Assembly: GCA_009785705.1 (NCBI GenBank)
Contig: WQVS01000025.1
Span: forward strand, 1 to 14,131
Direction: 5' to 3'
DNA length: 14,131 nucleotides
From: Coriobacteriia bacterium
GTDB lineage: Bacteria > Actinomycetota > Coriobacteriia > WRKU01 > WQUG01
The position numbers were made by a program, and so were the translations under genes. Positions 1 to 6,037 of this stretch are shown here, piece after piece (the first letter of the stretch is position 1; every line of letters begins with the position of its first letter). Below the pieces are notes generated by a model, which was not told the origin of the DNA, did not search any database, and saw only the letters and a list, made by a program, of their open reading frames with translations.

Positions 1-142
1 TCCCCCTTCTTCATACGGAACCCAAAGTCTTCGATTTGCGTTTCCCTAGGACTCTTCAGTATATCACCAATCAGGCGTGAAATCGCATTAAAGCAAGCAG
101 CTTTTGTTACATCCAGTCAAGCGTCAGAACATATGGAACATT
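1..142. other. No confident gene; short open frames at window edge
   Basis: This stretch at the left edge has no gene I can name. On the minus strand one frame is open from about position 116 to the edge and ends in a plausible protein-like run (DFGFRMKKG near the edge), but it has no ATG, GTG or TTG start behind a Shine-Dalgarno site and a TGA lies just upstream. On the plus strand frame 1 is also open from the edge to a TAG at 142-144. Either could be the tip of a partial gene or a remnant. In many bacteria prmC follows prfA, but I see no PrmC N-terminal motif here. Confidence 0.3.
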
Positions 143-333
143 AGAGTGCACTAGACATTCAAGGTTTGTGCTGATTTATGAAAATGAAAGCGCAGCGTTG
201 CCTTCGGCTTCACTGCATTCCGTTCGCCAGAACATTCGCAAGCGATGTTCGCTCACTATATTTGTGTCCTTGAAGTTACGTGTCCATTTCATTTTTGTAA
301 ATCGGTGCGGAGATTGGATGTCTAGTGCGCTCT
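143..333. mobile_element. Candidate MITE-like 191-bp imperfect palindrome
   Basis: The outer ends are inverted repeats: AGAGTGCACTAGACAT at 143-158 pairs with the reverse complement of 318-333 with one mismatch, extending to 18 of 20 bases (143-162 against 314-333). After ten poorly matching bases a second block, GATTTATGAAAATGAAA at 173-189, matches the reverse complement of 287-303 at 15 of 17 positions with no gap. A third small hairpin (230-250, GAACA/TGTTC plus TCGC/GCGA) sits almost at the centre. There is no coding capacity for a transposase. This layout fits a non-autonomous miniature inverted-repeat element or two fused insertion-sequence ends. I find no clear target-site duplication, so mobility is inferred. 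The right arm contains the last three codons and the stop of prfA. Confidence 0.5.
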
Positions 334-1389
334 GGCTAGTCTTTCGGCTCTATCTGCTGCTATTAGCGCATCAGTAATTTCCTTCAACTCCCCACCATTT
401 AGAATGGCGTTGTAAGAGCCGCTCCATCCTATGCGGTGGTCTGTTACACGGTCTTGCGGACCGTTATAAGTGCGAATCTTTTCGCTGCGATCTCCTGATC
501 CAATCTGGGCGCGGCGCTCTTCCCCCAATTCTGCCTGCTGACGTGCCAGTTCTTGCTCATAGAGACGTGCGCGCAGTACGCGCATGGCGGCTTCCCTGTT
601 TTGAAGTTGTGACTTTTGGTTCTGAGATTGCACCACTAATCCCGTTGGCTCATGGGTAATGCGCACTGCTGAATCTGTCGTATTAACGCTCTGTCCACCT
701 GGTCCGCTGGAACGGTATACATCAATGCGCAAGTCATTGGGATTTATCTCGACTTCTACATCTTCAACCTCTGGCAACACGGCAACTGTAGCAGTTGAAG
801 TGTGAATACGTCCCTGCGATTCAGTCTTTGGAACACGTTGAACGCGATGAACACCAGATTCAAACTTCATAACAGAATAAACGCGATCCCCCTTAACGCG
901 GAAGGACACCTCTTTAAAGCCGCCCGAATCTGAGGCACTTGAATCAATCTCGCTGACTTTCCAGCGCTGAGCCTCGCAAAAACGTGTGTACATGCGGTAT
1001 AAGTCTCCAGCAAAAATATTTGCCTCATCCCCACCGGCTCCACCGCGTATTTCAACGATAATATCCTTTTCATCGTTAGGGTCTTGAGGGATTAGCATGA
1101 ATTTGATTTCTTCGGACAAAGTTTCTTCGCGCGCATTAAGCTCACGCAGCTCCTCAGAAGCCATTTCTTTCAAATCAGGGTCACTTTCTTCATTGAGCAT
1201 CTGCTTTGCAGCGTCACGCTCATCGACCACTTTGACATATTCCTGGGCAAGCTCCGCCAAGGGAGTCTGCTGGCGATGTTCCTTTGCCAGACGAGTATAC
1301 TCTGCCTGATTTGCCAGAATATCTGGGTCACCCATCTTTTCTGCCAGAGCCTTATAGGAATCCAATATGTGAATAAGTTTTTCACGCAC
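322..1389 (-). CDS. prfA: Peptide chain release factor 1
   Basis: RF1 recognises UAA and UAG stop codons in the ribosomal A site and triggers hydrolysis of peptidyl-tRNA. The 355-residue protein has normal family length. It shows the catalytic GGQ at residues 231-233 inside SSGPGGQSVNTTDSAVR, the RF1-type decoding tripeptide P187-K-T189 within RVPKTESQGRIHTS, and the conserved RGGAGGDEA segment at about 115-123. The start is a GTG preceded by GAGAGGA about 9-12 bases upstream. The gene is divergent from the response regulator at 1501, with 111 bases between them. Its 3' end lies inside the right arm of the inverted repeat at 143-333, so the final residues RAH and the TAG stop may come from the inserted element. 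No prmC is visible downstream within the window. Confidence 0.97.
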   Translation of the reverse strand: MREKLIHILDSYKALAEKMGDPDILANQAEYTRLAKEHRQQTPLAELAQEYVKVVDERDAAKQMLNEESDPDLKEMASEELRELNAREETLSEEIKFMLIPQDPNDEKDIIVEIRGGAGGDEANIFAGDLYRMYTRFCEAQRWKVSEIDSSASDSGGFKEVSFRVKGDRVYSVMKFESGVHRVQRVPKTESQGRIHTSTATVAVLPEVEDVEVEINPNDLRIDVYRSSGPGGQSVNTTDSAVRITHEPTGLVVQSQNQKSQLQNREAAMRVLRARLYEQELARQQAELGEERRAQIGSGDRSEKIRTYNGPQDRVTDHRIGWSGSYNAILNGGELKEITDALIAADRAERLARAH

Positions 1390-1463
1390 TTTTCAAATAT
1401 CCTCTCGAGTAAAACAAAGATTGTTTAACAGATAGCTTCAAAACTAAAGCATACAATCATTAA

Positions 1464-1492
1464 TGGTATCATCTTCTACAACAGGGAAAGGA
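1464..1492 (+). promoter_or_regulatory. Possible extended -10 promoter and RBS of two-component operon
   Basis: In the divergent gap between prfA and the response regulator, TGGTATCAT at 1464-1472 resembles an extended -10 element (TGN plus TATCAT, 5 of 6 to consensus). No good -35 is seen at the right distance. A purine-rich Shine-Dalgarno stretch GGGAAAGGA follows at 1484-1492, 8 bases before the ATG at 1501. The RBS is convincing; the promoter is tentative. Confidence 0.35.
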
Positions 1493-1500
1493 TTTAAATT

Positions 1501-2202
1501 ATGTCTGATGCTCAATACAAGATTCTTATCGTTGATGATGAGGCCTCGATTACGGAATTTGTTCAATATAACTTGAAAAAAGAGGGCTATGATGTCACGG
1601 TCGCACATGACGGTGCCACAGCTCTAGAACTTTTTGCAGATGGTGACTTTTCGCTGGTCATCCTAGACATCATGATGCCCGATATCAATGGCTACGAAGT
1701 ATGCAAGAAGCTGCGAACCACGTCCAACGTCCCCGTACTATTTCTCTCTGCACGCGATACCGAAATCGATAAGGTTGTCGGCCTAGAGATTGGTGGCGAT
1801 GACTACCTAACTAAACCCTTCGGTGTGCGCGAGTTAACTGCTCGCGTCAAGGCACTTCTACGCCGTAGCTCCTTCGAGGGTGGTAGCGATGGCTCAAATA
1901 CCATTACCGTTGCAGGTATCACCTTAGACCAGTCTGCCCATCATGCATCTTGTGAAAATGGGTCTATTGACCTTACTCCGCGCGAATTTGAACTGCTTAG
2001 TTGCCTTATGCAGCGCGCCGGGAAAGTTCTGTCGCGTGAACAACTGCTGCGCGATGCCTGGGGCTGGGAATATCTAGTCGAAACAAAGACGGTAGATACC
2101 CATGTAAAGCGTTTGCGCGATAAATTAGAAGCTGCTGGCCTTGACTCGCATGTTATCGAAACAGTACGAGGCTATGGTTATCGCTTTAAGGCAGATTCTT
2201 AA
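1501..2202 (+). CDS. OmpR/PhoB-family response regulator (RegX3-like)
   Basis: This 233-residue cytoplasmic transcription regulator has an N-terminal receiver domain (about 7-120) and a C-terminal winged-helix DNA-binding domain (about 133-231). The phosphorylation site is visible: acidic pocket D12-D13, acceptor D56 in LVILDIMMPD, switch S83 in LFLSAR, and K105 in DDYLTKPF. The output domain carries the usual LTPREFELL, REQLL and TVDTHVKRLRDKLE motifs and ends in RGYGYRF. The ATG has a good Shine-Dalgarno sequence 8 bases upstream. It is followed after 12 bases by the histidine kinase, its likely partner. The resemblance to actinobacterial RegX3/PhoP-type regulators is by motif only, so the signal (phosphate or other) is not assigned. 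Confidence 0.95.
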   Translation: MSDAQYKILIVDDEASITEFVQYNLKKEGYDVTVAHDGATALELFADGDFSLVILDIMMPDINGYEVCKKLRTTSNVPVLFLSARDTEIDKVVGLEIGGDDYLTKPFGVRELTARVKALLRRSSFEGGSDGSNTITVAGITLDQSAHHASCENGSIDLTPREFELLSCLMQRAGKVLSREQLLRDAWGWEYLVETKTVDTHVKRLRDKLEAAGLDSHVIETVRGYGYRFKADS

Positions 2203-2214
2203 AGTTATTCCTAA

Positions 2215-3456
2215 ATGTCTAGTTCGCGCAATTCTATAAAATCCCGCATAGAGCGTCATGCGCGCACTATTGGCCTTTTCTCAACCTTTGCCACAGCTCT
2301 AGGTGCAGGATCAATGTCCTTTTTTACGGGCAATTATGAAAATGTCATCTATGTCTTTTTCATCAGTGTTGCTGTTGCCAGTATCACTTGGCTTATGACC
2401 AGTAAAACAACAACAGCAATTGAGCGCGATGTTGCCTCTATGACCGAGAAGGTACGAGAATACAATCGCGGAAATAAATCCGCGCGTACCTGGGGGTCAA
2501 ACATTACGGAATTGCGAGGTCTTTCAGAGCAGATTAATCGCATGGCAGACGAAGGTGAATCCGCTTTAGGTGATGTGCGAACTGAGGACCAGAGGGAATC
2601 AGGCTTCATCAGTGACGTGTCACATGAGCTGCGTACTCCTCTCACCTCCATACGTGGTGCTGCAGAAACATTGCTGGAAGGCGACATGGAAGAGGAAGAC
2701 CGTGTGCGCTTTCTTAATATGATTATTTCTGAGTCTGCTCGCCTCACACGACTTGCCAATGACCTTCTGACTCTGCAGCGCATTGAAGGCGGAACGGGCG
2801 AAATCAAACTATCGCGCTTTAGCCTTGGAACAGCAGTCGAGCGTGCCGAAGCAACTCTAGACCACATCATCGATGTACGTAATGTGCATTTCGAAACCTA
2901 CGGGGAACCCGAAGAAATCCTGGGTGACATCGATCGCATCCAGCAGGTTGTGGTAAACCTAATGGACAATGCCTCCCGTGCTGTAGGTGAAGGCGGACAC
3001 GTCTGGATAGAGTACAGCACTGCTCAGAGACATGAGTTGGGTCCCCTGGTACACGAAGAGCATCTTGCAGATGTTGAGCAATTTGCTTGCTTGTCAGTAT
3101 ATGATGATGGGCCAGGTATCCCCGCCAGTAAGCGTGTTCAAATATTTGACCGCTTTAATAGGCAGCAGTATAGCCGCGATCGAAAAACAGGTGGTAGCGG
3201 ACTAGGTTTGTCCATTGTTAAGGCAATCGTAAAATCCCATGGTGGCGCTATCGATGCGCGCTTTGGAGCAGACGAAGTAAGGTTGCCTGACGAACATTCT
3301 GATGCTCCCCCGCCAGAGTACGGTAGCTGCTTTAACGTATACTTACCCATACCTCCTACCCCCGATTTTGAACGCATATCTCAACTAGGCGCAAAGGTAG
3401 ATAAAAAGCAACCAAGCCCTTCAAGAATCAGAAAAAGGATTAGAAGCAGTCGTTAA
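2215..3456 (+). CDS. Short-loop membrane sensor histidine kinase
   Basis: This 413-residue kinase should phosphorylate the regulator encoded just upstream. Two hydrophobic segments (about 18-39 and 43-63) are separated by only a few residues (NYEN), so there is practically no extracytoplasmic sensor domain. A HAMP-like linker (about 64-125) follows. The H box FISDVSHELRTPLTSIRG places the phosphoacceptor at H137. The ATPase domain shows the N box (QQVVVNLMDNASRA, N248 and N252), G1 DDGPGIP 297-303, F box FDRFNR 311-316 and G2 GGSGLGLSIV 326-335. The last about 30 residues are basic and low in complexity. No strong Shine-Dalgarno is seen, so translation is probably coupled to the upstream gene. 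The signal is likely perceived in or at the membrane, or through a partner protein. Confidence 0.93.
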   Translation: MSSSRNSIKSRIERHARTIGLFSTFATALGAGSMSFFTGNYENVIYVFFISVAVASITWLMTSKTTTAIERDVASMTEKVREYNRGNKSARTWGSNITELRGLSEQINRMADEGESALGDVRTEDQRESGFISDVSHELRTPLTSIRGAAETLLEGDMEEEDRVRFLNMIISESARLTRLANDLLTLQRIEGGTGEIKLSRFSLGTAVERAEATLDHIIDVRNVHFETYGEPEEILGDIDRIQQVVVNLMDNASRAVGEGGHVWIEYSTAQRHELGPLVHEEHLADVEQFACLSVYDDGPGIPASKRVQIFDRFNRQQYSRDRKTGGSGLGLSIVKAIVKSHGGAIDARFGADEVRLPDEHSDAPPPEYGSCFNVYLPIPPTPDFERISQLGAKVDKKQPSPSRIRKRIRSSR

Positions 3457-3458
3457 GC

Positions 3459-3483
3459 CTTGACCTTACCTTGGTTACTTGAC
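3459..3483 (+). promoter_or_regulatory. Direct CTTGAC-like repeats, possible regulator site
   Basis: Three related hexamers occur in the gap between the kinase gene and the acidic-protein gene: CTTGAC at 3459-3464, CTTGGT at 3470-3475 and CTTGAC at 3478-3483. The first two are 11 bases apart, the helical spacing typical of OmpR-family tandem sites; the third is 8 bases on. The last overlaps a TTGACG that resembles a -35 box, although no -10 is well placed. Autoregulation of the downstream gene by the upstream regulator is a guess. Confidence 0.25.
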
Positions 3484-3545
3484 GCATGGTAGAATTGTGC
3501 TCAGATTTTGATAATTAGCATTATAAAAAATTACGAAATAGAAAT

Positions 3546-3550
3546 GGGGA
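3546..3550 (+). promoter_or_regulatory. RBS that decides start of acidic protein
   Basis: GGGGA ends 5 bases before the ATG at 3556. The in-frame upstream starts (TTG at 3508, ATG at 3544) have no Shine-Dalgarno, and starting there would put charged residues ahead of the signal sequence. This supports 3556. Confidence 0.6.
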
Positions 3551-3555
3551 AATTC

Positions 3556-3954
3556 ATGAGGATTCAAAAAGGCAGTGTGTTTGTGCTTGCACTGACGCTA
3601 TTTACTATAGGTGGACTCTTTGCTGTACAAGCAGATGTTCCTAGCCTTTTATCGCCCGTGATTGTCGCTACAGCTAATGCTGCTGAAGTCAGCAACGATG
3701 AAGAAGGTGCAGGTGACGAAACTGAAGCTATTGAAGCTATCTCAGACGAATTATACGAGGGCGAATTGTATGAGGGCGAATCTGATATTGATTATGATGC
3801 GCCAGAAGATGGTGCAGAAACTGCAGTGGACACCGTTGAAGAAGATGTCGATGATTCGCTGCAAATTGGCTGGCTTCCTTTATTGGCAGTACTAGCAGGG
3901 CTCATTGCATCTGGAGGAGCAGCCTTCTTCATTGCTACTAAGAAAAAAGGTTAA
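3556..3954 (+). CDS. Small acidic exported membrane-anchored protein
   Basis: I do not recognise this family. The 132-residue product begins with a signal-peptide-like segment (MRIQKG, then a hydrophobic stretch about 7-24, with a possible cleavage near ATANA-AEV at about 42). The centre is extremely acidic: 25 of the 53 residues from 48 to 100 are D or E and none is K or R. It includes a tandem ELYEG repeat at 65-74. A hydrophobic segment follows (about 104-127), then KKKG. This predicts a type I membrane protein with a short acidic outer domain. The tail resembles a sortase-type tail but lacks an LPXTG motif. It follows the kinase gene by 99 bases and is closed by a strong terminator. A role in cation binding, the cell wall or signalling to the neighbouring kinase is inference. 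Confidence 0.75.
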   Translation: MRIQKGSVFVLALTLFTIGGLFAVQADVPSLLSPVIVATANAAEVSNDEEGAGDETEAIEAISDELYEGELYEGESDIDYDAPEDGAETAVDTVEEDVDDSLQIGWLPLLAVLAGLIASGGAAFFIATKKKG

Positions 3955-3980
3955 AAGCACTTAGGATTCGATATTCCGCC

Positions 3981-4022
3981 AGCTCCCCTTTAGACTGCGT
4001 GTCTAAAGGGGAGCTTTAATTT
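3981..4022 (+). terminator. Rho-independent terminator of two-component/acidic-protein unit
   Basis: A perfect 15-base-pair stem (AGCTCCCCTTTAGAC at 3981-3995 with 4001-4015) encloses the loop TGCGT and is followed by TTAATTT. It lies 26 bases after the stop of the acidic-protein gene and points the same way. Confidence 0.88.
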
Positions 4023-4052
4023 GTGGCTTATAGGAACTTAATGGTTTATAAG

Positions 4053-4093
4053 ACAAAATTACTGACAACCTTTCAAATGCATAATGTTGTCAG
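4053..4093 (-). terminator. Probable terminator after panC
   Basis: On the minus strand CTGACAAC (4093-4086) pairs with GTTGTCAG (4069-4062) around a 16-base loop and is followed by TAATTTTGT. It lies directly after the panC stop. The stem is only 8 pairs and the loop is long, so strength is uncertain, but position and T-rich tail fit the end of the tilS-to-panC series. Confidence 0.55.
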
Positions 4094-4100
4094 CAAGAGG

Positions 4101-4946
4101 TTAAGAATTAAAAGGGAGATTATCTATAAGTCGAGTCGAAGCGACTCTTCCTGCAAAGATGGCTCGTGCCTGTCGATCGCATCCTTCTGTGAGTCGCTCT
4201 ATAGGCTCTAGGGTGAGCTCATCAACGATTGCCAGATAGTCTAGCTGTATGCTCTCATCCAGCACGTCTTGAGCCAAATTTAGAAGCTTGTTTGTACCAG
4301 TCTCACCTTCTTTAAAGGCATCACGCATCGCCATCAAGGCAGTAGGTATACTTCTTGCCTGCTCGCGCTCTTCTGCACTTAAATAGCGATTTCTGCTTGA
4401 CAGGGCTATGCCATCAGCATCTCGCATAGTGAAGCAAGGCCTAATCTCTACAGGCAATTGCAGTCTTGCAACCATATCCTCCAGTACACGCAACTGCTGA
4501 AAGTCTTTTTCACCAAAATAAGCATAATCCGGCTGAACTAAGTCAAAAAGTCTTTTCACTACTGCTACAACACCCTCAAAGTGACCTGGGCGCAATTTTC
4601 CCTCCCAGTTTCGAGCCAATAGTCCTGGTTCAAGCTCTTCTCCCGCAAGAGAAAGTGCTGGGTAGTGGGGATATACTTCCTCAATTGTTGGGGCATAAAC
4701 GTAGTCTGCCCCTGCCTCTTTCGCAATTGAGATATCTGCTTCAAGAGTACGAGGGTAACGATCAAGGTCTTCGCCCTCTCCGAATTGTGCAGGGTTTACG
4801 AAAACAGACACGACTGTCACATCACACTGACGAACAGAGACCTTGATTAAAGAAGCATGTCCTGCGTGCAGAGCACCCATCGTTGGCACAAAGCCTAAGG
4901 TACCAATATCAGTGATGCCAGCTAACTCATCAGTTGAGATGAGCAC
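4101..4946 (-). CDS. panC: Pantothenate synthetase
   Basis: PanC condenses pantoate with beta-alanine using ATP, giving pantothenate, AMP and pyrophosphate; it is cytoplasmic. The nucleotidyltransferase signature is clear: FVPTMGALHAGH near residues 19-30 (HxGH), then VSVFVNPAQFGEGEDLDRYPR, YFGEKDFQQL and the KMSKS-like loop ALSSRNRYLS. I chose the GTG at 4946 because GGAGGG lies 4-5 bases upstream and the resulting MLIST start, 281 residues, lines up with the usual PanC N-terminus. An ATG at 4958 and a longer ATG at 5024 are also in frame; the latter would overlap panB by 95 bases and add non-homologous residues. With the chosen start the overlap with panB is 17 bases, which suggests coupled translation. 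Confidence 0.95.
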   Translation of the reverse strand: MLISTDELAGITDIGTLGFVPTMGALHAGHASLIKVSVRQCDVTVVSVFVNPAQFGEGEDLDRYPRTLEADISIAKEAGADYVYAPTIEEVYPHYPALSLAGEELEPGLLARNWEGKLRPGHFEGVVAVVKRLFDLVQPDYAYFGEKDFQQLRVLEDMVARLQLPVEIRPCFTMRDADGIALSSRNRYLSAEEREQARSIPTALMAMRDAFKEGETGTNKLLNLAQDVLDESIQLDYLAIVDELTLEPIERLTEGCDRQARAIFAGRVASTRLIDNLPFNS

Positions 4947-5940
4947 GAGACCCTCCATTAAAGAATCTGCTGGAGTCCTCTGGTACAGCTTCAAAGTCTG
5001 GATCCAAATCAAGCGACGCATCATCTTGGATGAACTCAGCGCTACCGCCCATCTCTTCTACTTTTTCTATCAGGTGTTCTACGAAAATGGAGGCGGCATC
5101 ATCGATAATATTCTGGTCGATACTGCTTGATTGTGTCTTGGTTGGAAATTTGCTATTGCGGACGTCCTGGACATACTCCTTTAGAGCTTTGTCTAAAGTG
5201 CCAGCGCCATCAATATATCGCTTTGCATGACGAGGCTTAAAGTCACTTAAGCCCAACAGGTCATGAAATACCTGCACTTCCCCATCACAGTGCACACCAG
5301 ACCCAATACCAATAATCGGCAGCATGTGCATGTCACTAAGTTCTTGAGCAACCTCTGTTGGCACGCATTCTAGTACAATGGCGCAAACACCTGCCGTCAT
5401 AAGGCCATGTGCATCCATCATAAGCCTGATGACCTCTTCGACTTCCTTTGCCTGCGTACGATAAGTACCTAAGGCGTTAATTGATTGAGGAGTAAGGCCC
5501 AGATGCCCCACAACAGGAATGCCTGCTGCAACAAGTGCCTCAATAAAGGCTAGCGCCTCAAGAGAGGCTCCTTCAACCTTCAGTGCTGATGCTCCACCCT
5601 GCGCAATAAGCGCTGCTGCATTGCGCATACCTTCTTGCTGTGAAGATTGATAACTCATAAAGGGCATGTCTGCCACGACGTAGCTACTAGGTGCACCCCT
5701 AGTGACTGATGCTGTTGCGCGCAACATATCATCCATAGTTACGGGCAAAGTGCTGTCATATCCTAGCGTTGTCATGCCTAGTGAATCTCCCACTAAAAGC
5801 ACGTCAGCACCTGCTGCCTCAACCAATCTTGCCTGTGTATAGTCATAAGCTGTACACATAACAATGCGCTTTTTTGCTTCTTTATAGGCAAAGAAATCAG
5901 GTGTAGTGAACTGCTTTTTAGTAGAACTCTGCGTACTCAT
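4930..5940 (-). CDS. panB: 3-methyl-2-oxobutanoate hydroxymethyltransferase with C-terminal extension
   Basis: PanB transfers a hydroxymethyl group from 5,10-methylene-tetrahydrofolate to alpha-ketoisovalerate, giving ketopantoate, the first step of pantothenate synthesis. The core (about 10-270) shows DVLLVGDSLGMTTLGYDSTLPVT (D52), VVADMPFMSY (D91), ALKVEGA (K121, E123), the HLGLTPQSINALG segment, VLECVP (E191) and PIIGIGSG. The ATG follows AGAGGAGA at good distance. The protein is 336 residues while most PanB are about 260-280; the extra about 66 residues (271-336) are helical-looking then acidic (IQDDASLDLDPDFE) and carry no PanB motif. The gene follows folP-folK by 97 bases and overlaps panC. 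Lying next to folate genes makes sense because folate supplies its one-carbon unit. The separate reductase PanE is not here. Confidence 0.96.
   Translation of the reverse strand: MSTQSSTKKQFTTPDFFAYKEAKKRIVMCTAYDYTQARLVEAAGADVLLVGDSLGMTTLGYDSTLPVTMDDMLRATASVTRGAPSSYVVADMPFMSYQSSQQEGMRNAAALIAQGGASALKVEGASLEALAFIEALVAAGIPVVGHLGLTPQSINALGTYRTQAKEVEEVIRLMMDAHGLMTAGVCAIVLECVPTEVAQELSDMHMLPIIGIGSGVHCDGEVQVFHDLLGLSDFKPRHAKRYIDGAGTLDKALKEYVQDVRNSKFPTKTQSSSIDQNIIDDAASIFVEHLIEKVEEMGGSAEFIQDDASLDLDPDFEAVPEDSSRFFNGGSRAHLN
4951..4956 (-). promoter_or_regulatory. RBS inside panB that decides the panC start
   Basis: On the minus strand GGAGGG is followed by TCTC and then GTG (4946-4944). It is a near-ideal Shine-Dalgarno placed inside the last codons of panB, and it favours the GTG start over the ATGs at 4958 and 5024. 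Confidence 0.6.
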
Positions 5941-6037
5941 GAAAGTCTCCTCTATGCTTTGCAGGCATAACTAAGCCCTGTAAATATCAATCTCGATGGT
6001 TAAGTTGTCTAGTTTAGCCCACTCCCAAGCGTCTAGG

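Noticed and set aside
168..377. 69-residue plus-strand open frame
   Set aside because: It crosses the palindromic element and the end of prfA on the opposite strand, has no Shine-Dalgarno and no recognisable motif.
823..831. PKT decoding tripeptide of RF1 as an anomaly
   Set aside because: The P-x-T pattern that defines RF1 is intact and the middle residue is known to vary between bacteria.
2349..2870. 173-residue minus-strand open frame opposite the histidine kinase
   Set aside because: It is serine/arginine-rich as expected for an antisense shadow; the plus strand has complete kinase motifs.
3508..3555. Upstream TTG/ATG starts for the acidic protein
   Set aside because: No ribosome-binding site and they would bury the signal peptide; GGGGA before ATG 3556 fits better.
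3924..3954. Sortase anchoring of the acidic protein
   Set aside because: The hydrophobic segment and KKKG tail look right but no LPXTG-like motif precedes them.
4466..4846. 126-residue plus-strand open frame opposite panC
   Set aside because: Antisense to conserved PanC motifs, no plausible RBS and low-complexity content.
4947..5024. Longer PanC N-terminus from ATG 5024
   Set aside because: It would overlap panB by 95 bases, adds residues unlike any PanC, and a strong Shine-Dalgarno marks the GTG at 4946.
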